NCBI RefSeq assembly: GCF_036884655.1
Contig: NC_088327.1
Coordinates: 11,817,001-11,881,000, forward strand
Length of the DNA: 64,000 nt
Source of the DNA: Musa acuminata AAA Group
Lineage: Eukaryota > Streptophyta > Magnoliopsida > Zingiberales > Musaceae
Reading direction: 5' to 3'
A model generated the notes under the pieces. It had not been told where the DNA came from. It searched no databases and was given only the letters and a program-made list of their open reading frames with translations. Positions within the stretch are counted from its first letter, which is position 1; every line of letters starts with the position of its first letter. Both the position numbers and the translations under genes were made by a program. Below are positions 1 to 14,484 of the stretch, piece after piece.

Positions 1-3000
1 TTTCACACAAATCGATCAGCAATCACCAAGAGGATCCTTCTACAGAAACTCCACTCGATAGTGACTTAATCTTCAGAGGGATAAAGTCGAGAAACCCCTC
101 CTCCCGACCTAGGCCAGTGCGAAGGAGTCTAGCGATGGCAAAGTAGATAGCGCACCCAAGAATCACATCTGGAGTCAACCCCGAGCTCAACCTGATCCGA
201 GGAAGGCTTAATCGTCGGTACAATCCTGGACATGATAATCGAACCCGGCCATGACACGTCGGCCACGACTATGCAAGTTTGTTAACATATCTTACAACTG
301 CTCACCAATTTGTCCATTCACTCGGTCATCACAGGTTGTGTTGAACCGTGTTCCGTTCCCAAAAGAAAGCATCAATAGCATCATCAAGTCTTGCGCATCA
401 AAATTTCCCTGCACTCGTTAATTTCAAGTTAAATAGTAGGTGTACATGATAGATAAATAACAAATTTATCAACTTTTAAGGGATATGAAGAGATCAATTT
501 TGTCCACAATTGATGTCCAAGCTCCCAAATGAGTATATTTTATTTTGTGTTCATCAGTTGCTGATACAAACACTAAGAATATCTTATAATTTATATTAGT
601 CTTTGACTTAAACTAGATGCTAAGCGTAGCGAGAAATGAGAAATGATCCATTGTTGTTGTGAATAGGCTATTTCCAAACTCTGAAAGAATAGATATGTAC
701 AAAAACCATAAATACATATAAACTAAATTAAGCCTGATCTAACTCCAATACAGCCTATTTGAAAATATAAACTATTGTAAACCTATACTTTCATTATGTA
801 ACCACCAAAAATATATTTTTCAGAAATTTTTAAGGCTTGAAAATTATATCCAACACATCATTCTCTTCAATATGAATGACATTGTAAATTCTCATTACCG
901 TGCTCAAAATGACATAAAATCGATATTATATCATTAAATGAAAAGGGTTTGACCTAAAAGTTTATAAAAGAAACTTCCGGCTGAGATTTGGCAACCGCTT
1001 CCAATGTCTATCTAAAATTAATTTAAACCCATATAAAAATTAACATGAATCAAATGATATCAATAGTTCACTTTCATTATCTATACAGAGATCAATAAAA
1101 ATTAAAAACAGTCGATGTATATCCATGATCTCATTTGTTATCCTTCTAAGAAAAAGAGACTGGAGATAATAGACTAAGATGAAATCTAATTAGGATTAGC
1201 TAAAATTTAATTTTTAATATTTGGAATTTGTCTTGCTGAAAGTGGATTGTGCCATAAAAAGTCTTTCAGATAGCTGTGCGGCACTGATTTGTGCTCGATC
1301 GATGCTATGTGACAACATCTTTTGAGCATGCTATGGGCAATGGAAAATGTAGAAACAGGTAAAAGCTTATGCTGCTAAGTACAATATCAATGTTCATCAC
1401 CTAATTCAATGTTGAGAAAGATTGAGTGAGCTGGCTGACTTGTTGACTGTTTGGATTTCAAATCATAGATCGAAAGGAATCCCACGAGAGTCCAATAAAA
1501 ATCATTTGCATAGTTGGAGTATTGACTAAGATTGTAGGGATTGTGGTTGGATATGATTCAAAACCTCCTCGGTCATGTGCCGGCGTCTTGGATTTCCTAC
1601 CAAGTCAGATCGCAAGTTTTTGCTTCGGATGATGGCACATGAATTCAGGTTAATACAATCTGGTCAGGTAAAGAAGATAAACCAATAATGATGGACCAAA
1701 TATACCCCAAACTGAATGTAAATATAGCTAATTGAACATCAGCACATACGGTTACTACTTGCAACTATAATCGAAATAGAGATGGATAGCTGAAGTGGGA
1801 GGAGGAGACGACTCTGTGGGTTAAGGTTTAAAAGAAAGAGAGAACACATGAGAAAAGAAAACGATATCAAAGTCACGGTACGTGCAAGCACTACTCCGAC
1901 TCCGCATTAGAAATATTGTAATGCCGACTCCGTGGAGACTACGACTGGAGACCACTCTCAACAAGAGGAGAAAATGCAAATATTTTAATGCCGTCCGCAT
2001 TAGAAATTACATGCATGACTGAACAAAACAAAAGCTTAGTGGATTAAATTAAACATAGGAATTCCAACGAGCGACTAATTACGTTGATGACATTAAAATA
2101 CTTTATTTTTTATTTTGTGATATGTCGTCGTGGGAATACGTTAGGTCATATTAAATTTCATAGGTGAATAAAGCTTCATGTTTTTGGGAACCGTTTTGAA
2201 CGAATGATTCAAAGGGTTCTCAGAAAGTCATACAAATAAAAGGTTTTTTAATACATTTTTATATAATTTATTCAAGTAGAGATTAGTGTGAATGAATCGC
2301 ATCCCTGTAGACCTATCCCTGATTGATGGATTTTTATAAAAGGATACACCTATGGGAGGGAGTAGCTTATCATCAATGCCGAATAATCCATGGGAAAGCC
2401 AAGTGTGCTCTAAGAGGCACAAACTTAGAGAAAGGACAACCGACTTAAAGTATGGCGAAAAAAAAGTACATGAATTTAAGTTCGTCTTTTTCAGGTTACT
2501 AAGCATACATTAATCGAGATAATTATCAAGAATTTATATTCTAATTTTAATTTCGATAAAATTTAAATTTTCATTCTGATTCTTATAAAATTGAGTATAA
2601 ACTGCTTGATGAAATTTATATTTTTAAACTATTAAGAATTATTGAGCTATATCCACGAATAAAACTTTTAATTGAAATGTTACCTCAAGAGCGAGGAAGA
2701 ATGCGCGCCGACACTGTCACAGTAGGCGGCTAGAAGAATCCGACAAGGACTGGCACTATACGAGAACAAGTTGATATTTAAGAGACATAGTTGGAAAATG
2801 TATTTGGAAAAAAATCAAAATGCATCTTGCATGAAAATATATAAAAATACCGCCCTTGAAGAAAAAGTCCCCCGGACGACCATCTAGTGGTTTTGAACGC
2901 GTCATTCATCCTTCCTCCATACTGTTTCACCATTAATGAACTTAAAATAATAATAATAATAATATTTTTTTTAAAAAAAATAAACATTGTATAATTATAT

Positions 3001-3125
3001 TATCCAATCCTCAGGATTTGTATAATTGTTGCTTCGGTGTATCGATGTTTTACCAGATCTGCATCTAACGACGAGAACGACTAGTTTTGCTTCTCTCCCC
3101 GCCCCTCTCCGGCAAGCGGTAGAAG
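1..3125. other. Intergenic region upstream of the aldo-keto reductase
   Basis: AT-rich sequence with no coding region I can defend. Short open frames near 23-223 and 2228-2506 (minus strand) resemble no family I know and lack splice context. Around 2991-3008 there is a TATA-like AT stretch and a CCAAT motif about 120 bases before the reductase start codon, a plausible but unproven core promoter. Nothing else was recognised. Confidence 0.4.
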
Positions 3126-5305
3126 ATGGCGGTAATGCAGCAGGTTGTGTTGAGTTCAGGGAGGAGGATGCCGGTTCTCGGCATGGGGACGGCCACATAC
3201 CCGGTGCCGCCCGACGAGATCATGACGTCGGCGGTGATTGACGCCATCGAGCTCGGCTACCGCCACTTCGACACCGCCAGCATCTACGGGTCGGAGCGGG
3301 CTGTTGGCCAGGCCATAGCGACTGCCCTGGAAAGAGGGCTCATCAGGAGCCGCGACGAGCTCTTCGTCACCACCAAACTGTGGTGCACCGACATGCACGC
3401 GGACCGCGTTGTCCCTGCACTGCAAGAGTCTCTCAGGTATACATATAAAGCATTTGATGCATGAACGAAAAATATATTCATATGATCAGAACTTTCAAGG
3501 AATGAGTATATATACTTATATGTATCTCTGTTTTGGGTGTCAGCTCGGGTTTATCATGGAATTTAACAGAAGAATATGGGCTGCCCAATCTAAGTTTAAA
3601 TGAATAACATGACATATTGATCATGGTTAAAGGTTAAGAATGTGGAATTACACATTAATAAACTTTAAACGATAGTACACAGATTACATAGGTGGCTGAA
3701 TATTATATAGATAAAGCAGATCCCGGCTACTTAACACAAAGGCTATTCTTTCAGAAATAAAAAGATCATATTTTCGTAGCTACATCTTGATGAAACGTTG
3801 ACAGAATAATTCTGTTTTTTCCAGCAGTAAAAATCTAGTGGCTGATGGTGAGAGATCATAAGAGGAGTATGCTTTTGTCCAAAACAATGTTAAGTCTGTC
3901 TCTTGATCGTTTAGCATGATGGTTCTCTTTTATCCTTAGGATTCTTAAGAACAACACCCTAACAAATATAAGAGGATTGTCAAGAAAAAGAAAAGGTAGA
4001 AAAACCATCTCAATAATTAATTCTTCTTGATCAAAGAGACAATTATTTCTGACACAAAAAAATTAGTAATCATAAGTGTTGGTAAAGAAGAAAAAGAGAA
4101 GTCTATCATGAATGATTGGATTATAATGTCACTGTCTTTTAAATGATTTTGTAGGACTTTGGGTTTGGAGTACATCGATCTGTATCTTATCCACTTCCCT
4201 GTTAGATTAAAAGGTGACAAACAAATAGTATTCACCAGCGAGGACATGATTCCCTTGGACATGCCAACTGTGTGGGAAGCAATGGAGAAATGTCAAAGTC
4301 TTGGTTTAGCTAAATCTATCGGAGTTAGCAACTTCACATGCAGGAAGCTAGCTGACCTACTTAGTCATGCAAAAGTTCCACCTGCTGTGAACCAGGTAAG
4401 TCATAACTCCAGCTACTCATTCCTCAAGAACATCTACTTTTTCTTGTTAGATGTGAAATTGAAAGTACCAACCATTTTTTTTTTAAAGAAAGTTATATAT
4501 GGTGAAATATGATATAAGGAAAGATCCCAAAAGTTCAGCATCCCAATAATTCTGCTCGTAGGGGCAAGAATGTGTACCTTTGACTTACCTCAGACAACGC
4601 CTTGACAACGGTCACACTCTTTTCCTGCAAGGATCTCAAATAGTTAGTATGTGGCCATGGTGTAGAGCTAATATTTGCCATTCTTGTGATAGGTGGAAAT
4701 AAATCCTATTTGGCAGCAAAGAAAACTACGAGACTTCTGCTCAGAGAAGGGAATCCATGTAACTGCATATTCTTTGCTAGGTGCAATTGGAGTCTTTTGG
4801 GGGAGTAATGATGTGTTGGAATGTGAAGAGGTCAAAAGAATTGCTCAGTCTACGGGAAAAAGCAGAGCCCAGGTAACTACATTACTTCATTCTCTGTGCA
4901 AGTAAAAAAGCTTTGCTTGACTATATCTTGGCATCATATATGCACAAAATTTTAATTGAGATACTTATACAGAATCCTTATTGTTATGCACATCATATTC
5001 TTTGATCAATTCAAAATTTTTCAGGTATGTTTCAAATCAAGTGTCAGTAGAATCTAACAAATTGTTTGATATATGGACAGGTATGCTTAAGGTGGGGCGT
5101 CGAGCAAGGTGGGAGCATTGTAGTGAAAAGTTTTAACAAGGAAAGGCTCAAAGAGAACATGGAGATATTTGACTGGCATCTGAAAGAGGAGGACAAGGAA
5201 AGATTGAGCCTAGTACCACAGAAAAGGCTCATTCTGGTTCACCCATTTATATCACCCAATGGTTTGTACAAGTCTCATGCTGAATTTTGGGATGGTGATG
5301 TGTAG
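3126..5305 (+). CDS. NADPH-dependent aldo-keto reductase (AKR4 / deoxymugineic acid synthase-like)
   Basis: Four exons join in frame: 3126-3436, 4155-4395, 4693-4872 and 5081-5305, giving 318 residues, the usual length for plant AKR4 enzymes. All junctions are GT-AG. The aldo-keto reductase catalytic tetrad is visible as Asp49, Tyr54 (in DTASIYGSE), Lys84 (in VTTKLW) and His117 (in LYLIHFP). A C-terminal [14 protein letters not shown] segment matches the NADPH adenine-phosphate binding region. The enzyme should reduce carbonyls in the cytosol with NADPH. Relatives include deoxymugineic acid synthase, codeinone reductase-like and D-galacturonate reductase-like proteins, and the substrate cannot be told from sequence. 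The start at 3126 gives the family N-terminus directly before [14 protein letters not shown]. No breaks were seen. The 333 bases between its stop and the downstream retroelement hold only AT-rich 3' flank. Confidence 0.93.
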
Positions 5306-5639
5306 ATTACACAGCATCAAGAAACATAGTGAAGGATGCATGTCATCCCCAAATTGCCAATTTACATTTACAATTGTCATAGCTAATGCCTACCATTCTT
5401 GCATGTCATTCTAAAATTTTGAATGAATTTTGGGTGATCACGACTCATCTTGTTGTCTATTGTCAATGACAACTGATTTTGAAGATATTTGATTGCTACC
5501 ATGAAATTTAACTATCTATCTAAGAATCTTTTCTTTATTTGAGTTAAACAAATATCAAAATGGATACAACCTCTGTTGTTAATAAACTTCTATAGAGCAT
5601 TCTGGGGTCGCCAATTTCATGGCAAGCGAACATTGTATC

Positions 5640-6094
5640 TGTTTGCGTAACTAAACTTGAGCCGTGGCCTCGGGGCCGACGCGGCTCGGTTCGGGTCCGG
5701 ACGACGGGGATCTCTTTGGGGTGTCACTCGAGCCCGCTGAGGTGGTCGGGTGCGGTGTCCGATCGGGACGGGGTCGCCTGTTTCTCCGGGCAGGAACTCC
5801 TCGCCTGTGTGTCCGGCGGGGACCTTCGACTTCGCACCTGCACAAAGGTCGGGTCGAGCTTTGCGCGAGGGTATTTATAGGGAAGCTTACTGTTTCCTGA
5901 TGTGCCGGCTTGCAGGGGGCAGGCTGGTAGCGTCTGACATTGGTGCTGGCGTGGCGTGGAGAATCGAGCATGAGAAGGCGTTAATGCGCCTCGACCGGCA
6001 TTCTGGTCCATTTGACCGGGTGTTGTCACGTCGATCGAGGCATGAGGCGTCATCTGATGTCAGCCGAGTCTTATCATAATTACTATCCTCATCA
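5640..6094 (-). repeat. 3' LTR of the gag-only element (455 bp)
   Basis: This LTR is near-identical to 8190-8728 but 84 bp shorter. The missing block corresponds to about 8405-8500 of the other LTR, where this copy has a short GAGCTTTGCGCGAG junction. The two LTRs also differ by scattered substitutions, so the insertion is not brand new. Confidence 0.88.
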
Positions 6095-6179
6095 TATTCC
6101 CCCCCGGAAAGAAGCTATGCGTCGGTCGTTGTAACGGGAGTCCGAGGCATGGCTTCAGCTTTCAGGCGGGCTGACCGCG

Positions 6180-6890
6180 CAGGCGCAGTCTTGGGGAGCA
6201 TGGGGCCGAGGAGCACGACGCAGGCAGGCTGGCCGCGCAGGCATGATCTCGAGGAGCATGGAGCCGAGGAGCATGACGCAGGCGGGCTGGCCGCGCAGGT
6301 GTGTCTCGGGGAGCATGGGGCCGAGGAGCACGACGCAGGCGGGCTGGTCGCGCAGGTGTGTCTCGGGAAGCATGGGGCCGAGGAGCACGACGCAAGCGGG
6401 CTGGCCGCGCAGATGTGTCTTGGGGAGCATGGGGCCGAGGAGCACGTCGCAAGCAGGCAAGCCGCGCAGGTGTGGTCTCGGGCATCATGCGGCCGAGGAG
6501 CACGATGCAGGTGGGCAGGCCGCGCAGGTGTGGTCTCGGGCATCATGCGACCGAGGGACACGGCTCAGGCGGGCAGGCCACGCTGAGGTGGACTCGGCAG
6601 TCTTCGGTCGAGGGACACGGCTCGGGCCGAAAGACACGGCCGAGGTCGAGGGAGATGGCTCAGGCGGGCAGGCCGCCCTGATGTAGGCTCCGAGTAGTCT
6701 ATGGCCGAGGGATGCAGCTCAGGTGGGCAGGCCGCCCTGAGGTGGACTCGGCAGTCTATGACCGAGAGATGCAGCTCAGGCGGGAAGCTGCGCTGAGGTG
6801 GGCTCGGCAATCTATGGCCGAGGGATGCAGCTTAGGTGGGAAGGTTGCGTTGAGGTGGGCTCGGCAGTCTATGGTCGAGCCGTGTAGATT
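6180..6890. repeat. 57-bp minisatellite inside the gag-only element
   Basis: Unit starts marked by GAGCATGGGGCCGAGGAGCA fall at 6196, 6254, 6311, 6368 and 6425, mostly 57 bp apart, followed by more diverged units with GCATCATGCGGCCG near 6482 and 6540. From about 6600 to 6890 a further diverged form with CTATGGCCGAGGGATGCAG continues at a similar spacing. The period is a multiple of three, so all frames stay open and produce spurious Arg/Ala-rich open frames on both strands. I see no sign that it codes for protein. Confidence 0.85.
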
Positions 6891-7034
6891 CAGAAGATTT
6901 TAAGCCGGGGCTAACCGCGAGCCGAGAGGGGGTCAGGTAGATACTGAACCTTCGCTCGGAAGAGACTGAGGCAGGGCTTACATTTCTTTTCATGAGGACT
7001 ACATCGGGTAGCCACCGCGGGTGCTTGACCTCTC

Positions 7035-8156
7035 TTATGGAGCCCGCGGTCGGGAGTCATCCCTTCTCTTCACGACCGCCCAGGCTTCCTCGGCGATGTA
7101 CTGGTTAGCGCGTTGGAGCATCTATGGCACCGTGGTGGGAGGTTGCTCCGTGAGAGACTAGAGGAATCTGGAAGGTCGCAAGCCTATCATAAACGCCTGC
7201 ACCAATAGAGAGGGGTGAGTGTCCGGCAAACCCCGGATTTGCGTGGCAAAGCAATCCACAAAACGTGAGAGGGGCTCGTCCTCCCTTTGTTTGAGTCCGA
7301 GGAGTAGTGTCGTGGACGGCTTCGATCGTGCATAGGCTACGAAGTGGAGTTCGAAGTCATTGGCGAGCTGATCGAAGGAAGCGATCGTTCCGGTCTTCAA
7401 GCCGCCATACCACACGTGGGCCGGCCCTCTCAGAGTGGTGGGAAACGCTCTACACATCAGAGCATCAGAGGTCCCGTATAGCGCCATCCGGGCGTGAAAA
7501 GCAGCTACATGGTCCGCTGGGTCGGTGGAGCCATCGTAAGCGTCCAGAGATAGGAGCTGGAAGTCCGGGGGGACTATCTAATCCCGTATCTCGAGCGTGA
7601 AGGGAGACCCTTGGTGTGTGTTCTCCCCGAGCTCTCCCTTGGACCTGCGAACCTCTTCCTGCACCTCATCGAGTCGCTGGCTGACGAAGCGCAACTGGGC
7701 CCGCAGGGAGTCCGAAGGGAGTGCCTCGGGTTCCGGGCGATCGCTCGGGTTTGCCTTCACTGGATCCCCGAGTGGGGCCGGTCGGACCCGAGGCAAGGTG
7801 GGGGGCTCCGGAAGTGTCATGTGGGCCCAAATGGGCGCCTTGCGTTGTCGCAGTCGTTCGATCGTAGGCGAGTGTGCCGGATGAGAAACGAGCGGGATAA
7901 TGGTTTGCACCATACCCATTAGAGCTCGGACTTGACGGGCGAGGTCCTGAAAGACCTCGGATGACACGGGCGTCAAGTCGGCTGGGGCGTCGTCGGGCGG
8001 CGGGAAGCCCGAGTTGTTGAATATTCGCCAATATCGTTCTGAGGTCGTGGCGGGGTGTTCGTCACGATGGTCTCCGTGCGGGGGATGTTCCCCCCGAGGC
8101 TTCGGTCGGGTGCGACCTCTCAACCGTGGGCCCATCTGAGCCGCTCGGGTGATCAC
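7035..8156 (-). pseudogene. gag polyprotein remnant with in-frame stops
   Basis: A single minus-strand frame runs from an ATG at 8156 to a TAA at 7035-7037. It is interrupted by three TAG codons at 7578-7580, 7158-7160 and 7122-7124, all in the same frame. The central part (about 7200-7480) is recognisable as a retrotransposon gag domain: [19 protein letters not shown] is followed by an LxQRxxEPLSxFVxxF-type segment. The N-terminal 190 residues are Pro/Arg-rich with a short coiled-coil-like stretch before the first stop. Gag would form the virus-like particle. With these stops the copy is unlikely to supply a working protein. No zinc knuckle was found after the break. Confidence 0.85.
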
Positions 8157-8189
8157 CCGATATTCCGGGTCCTCCCTCTAGTGCTAATC

Positions 8190-8728
8190 TGTTTGCGTAA
8201 ACAAACTTGAGCCGTGGCCTCGGGGCCGACGTGGCTCGGTTCGGGTCCGGACGACGGGGATCTCCCTAGGGCGTCACTCGAGCCCGCCGAGGTGGTCGGG
8301 TGCGGTGTCCGATTGGGACGGGGTCGCTTGTTCCTCCGGGCAGGAACTCCTCACTTGCGCGTCTGGCGGGGACCTTCGACTTCGCACCTGCACAAAGGTC
8401 GGGTCGGGAAGCTCGACCCGACCCCTCCGACGATCGAGTCAGATGATGTGGAGGGGGTTTCAGACGAAGAAGTCTTTCTGTCCCCTTCTCCTTCAGAATG
8501 CGAGGGTATTTATATGGAAGCTTACTGTTTCCTGATGTGCCCGCTTGCAGGGGCAGGCTGGTAGCGTTTGACATTGGTGTTGGCGTGGCATGGAGAACCG
8601 AGCCTGAGCAGGCGTTAATGTGCCTCGGTCGGCGTTCTGGTTCGTTTGATCGGGTGCTGTCACGTCGATCGAGGCGTGAGGTATCATCTGACGTCGCCCG
8701 AGTCTTATCATAATTACTATCCTCATCA
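8190..8728 (-). repeat. 5' LTR of the gag-only element (539 bp)
   Basis: This is the full-length LTR, TG...CA bounded and partnered with 5640-6094. In element orientation it lies upstream of gag and should carry the promoter. Confidence 0.88.
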
Positions 8729-9324
8729 GTATCAAACTAAAAGGTTTTTCTCTAACTAATGGACATATTAGGCAGGGCGAGGCAGTTGCATCCGGTAACA
8801 TACATCATCAATGATATGCATATCACAACTGCAGTAACTCACATCATCTATGGTACCTAATTAGAATCAAGAAGCAAACATGGAGCCACACCATAAACTT
8901 AAAATGGTGGTCAGATCTAGCAAGGATAAAATGATTGGTATATCAATCATTATTATCATCAGTGATATCGAACAATACATATCTATGTACCGTTCCTATC
9001 AGTTCGACCAATTGCCGAAACAAGTATTTCATGACCTAGCTCGCCAATGTGATCAAACTAATAATTCAACAAGAAAAGCATAGCAATACAGAGGTAACCC
9101 GGACCAACAGCGAGCATTACAGGAACATGGAGCCAGTGCAAACTCCCCAGTGTGATTATAACGAACCGTAAAGCGCCACAAGATAACGATCAAAGAGTCG
9201 AAACACCCATTATGATCGAAGCAAGATATCGCAGGATTAACCATGAAGCAGAATCAGGCAAATCCGAACCCAAGAAACCAGGAGAAAGAAAACGATAGAT
9301 AAAGGGATCAGAAGGACCGTTTGA
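8729..9324. other. Unassigned region between the retroelement and a short minus-strand ORF
   Basis: No coding exon was recognised. If the promoter at 9486-9501 is real, this would be transcribed leftward as untranslated or intronic sequence, and the retroelement would then lie inside that transcript. Confidence 0.3.
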
Positions 9325-9381
9325 TCATCGATTAGCTTCTTCCTCGTCCTCCTCCTCCTCCTCCTCGATCGAGGAACCCAT
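9325..9381 (-). CDS. Putative short acidic ORF (18 aa) downstream of a TATA box
   Basis: The minus-strand ATG at 9381 opens MGSSIEEEEEEDEEEANR and then stops. It lies about 105 bases downstream of a TATA-like sequence and a CT-rich leader, which is how a plant 5' UTR often looks. It could be a tiny peptide, an upstream ORF, or the first piece of a spliced gene whose later exons I could not find. I do not recognise it. Confidence 0.25.
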   Translation of the reverse strand: MGSSIEEEEEEDEEEANR

Positions 9382-9485
9382 GCGAACCCTAACTCGATCA
9401 CATTGATGACACAAGAAAGAGCGGGAGAGGAAAGAACGGGAGGAGAGTCGTATTCTGCTGCGGTTCCGTTCTCTCTCTCTCTCCC

Positions 9486-9501
9486 TTTATATATATATAT
9501 A
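9486..9501 (-). promoter_or_regulatory. Candidate TATA box for a minus-strand transcript
   Basis: On the minus strand this reads TATATATATATATAAA, followed by GGGAGAGAGAGAGAGAACGG, a typical purine-rich plant leader. A simple (TA)n repeat could imitate a TATA box, so support is modest. Confidence 0.35.
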
Positions 9502-9857
9502 CGATTGGAGGGTTAACTGATACGACAAATTACCCAATCGCAAAGGCGATTCTGCCACGTGGAGATCATAACCAGAAGTTAATATAGACCGTCGGATCAA
9601 AATGGAAGTGGATCAAGTCTTGGAGAAGACACGTGGAGATTACCGAAAGTTCACAGATCAAAAATAAATCCACGATTTCATTTAATATTTATTTAACAAG
9701 TCAGAATTAGAGATATAAGATTGGGAAAAATTTTAGTTCAGAATTAAGTCTATATTTTTAATCCAATATTTGATATCTGTACATGATTAATTTACATACC
9801 TAGGCAAATAATTTGGGTGCCATTCCTACTCTCACTCTCTCTCTCTCTCTCGCTCTC

Positions 9858-13337
<3,480 letters not shown>

Positions 13338-14228
13338 ATGCCATTGAAAGGGGAATCTACAGGAACCAGCTCTACTGCCTCGCCTGATCTATCTTTGACC
13401 ATCGGGCTTCCCGGCGTCGTCTCTTCTGCCACCTCCGGCGATGACGGTCGCTACCGAGCTTGCATCGATCTTTCTCTCGCGTGCGCCATGTCCTCTTCCG
13501 AGGCCAACGTGTTTCAGAGGTTTCAAGGACCACTGTCGTCTCCTACGCCAATAAATGGTGCTCCAATCTATCCCAAGTCTGGACTCCAACACCAGATGTC
13601 TTCTTCTTCATGTAATGGTTATCCGAACGAAGCATACTTGATGAGCTCCTACTTGCACTGGTCCAACGAGTACTTCCCTTGTGGCGTCGGATCATTGGAG
13701 GCCACACAAAGCTTGATGAGGTCGAGATCGACGCCGAGATATCCAACGAAGCGGAGCACCATCAGGGCGCCGAGAATGCGGTGGACAAGCAGCCTCCACG
13801 CCCGCTTCGTCCACGCCATCGAGCTCCTCGGTGGACATGAGAGTACGCGGCCTCTTGCACCCCTTCTCGTTTCTTTGCAGCTGTGATTAGTGTGGTCGAT
13901 GATGGTTGATGATAGGATAGGATTCATAAGATGATCCTGATCATTGTGTGTTTGTTTGATCTGAGAAAACGTGTGGTTTTTGGTATGGTTTGGCATCAGG
14001 AGCGACACCGAAGTCGATTCTGGAGCTTATGGCTGTGAAAGATCTTACTCTGGCTCATGTCAAGAGCCACTTGCAGGTGTTTCCCCACTTAAATCTCATG
14101 CCCCCCTTCTTCTTCTTCTTCATCTTCATCTTCATCATCATCATCGTCATCTCTCTCTTAACACATATCAAGGCCCACTTGCAGGTATTTCTCTACTTAA
14201 AGCACAAGCCTACTTCTTCATCGTCACC

Positions 14229-14276
<48 letters not shown>

Positions 14277-14365
14277 CCATGTCAAGAGCCATTTGCAGGT
14301 GTTTCCCTACTTAAACCTGAAGCCCTTCTTCTTCTTCTTCTCTCTCTCGCTCAAGCCTTTCTTCT

Positions 14366-14407
<42 letters not shown>

Positions 14408-14451
14408 ATAGAGCCACTTGCATGTGTTTCCCAAGTTAAAGCTCAAGCCTT

Positions 14452-14484
<33 letters not shown>

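Larger units (their letters stand above)
5640..8728 (-). mobile_element. Gag-only LTR retrotransposon (TR-GAG-like, non-autonomous), minus orientation
   Basis: Two direct LTRs (5640-6094 and 8190-8728) begin TGTTTGCGTAA and end CCTCATCA. They are flanked by a perfect 5-bp target duplication GTATC at 5635-5639 and 8729-8733, which shows a complete insertion. The gag frame runs on the minus strand, so the right LTR is the 5' LTR. A run of seven G (minus strand, 6099-6105) next to the left LTR is a good polypurine tract. I cannot assign a tRNA to the sequence beside the right LTR (about 8170-8189). No protease, reverse transcriptase, RNase H or integrase is present, so movement would need a helper. 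The layout fits the gag-only class called TR-GAG. It lies about 330 bases past the reductase stop codon. Confidence 0.9.

Noticed and set aside
6180..6600. Regular repeats that could be mistaken for a CRISPR array
   Set aside because: The repeats are contiguous without unique spacers and lie inside a plant LTR element.
6149..6686. Long overlapping Arg/Ala/Gly-rich open frames on both strands
   Set aside because: They arise from the 57-bp minisatellite, whose period is a multiple of three; no protein family and no splice context.
13971..14439. Leu/Ser/Phe-rich open frame after KANADI exon 2 as a separate gene
   Set aside because: It is read-through of exon 2 into the CT-rich, donor-repeating intron; noted instead as a possible splice variant.
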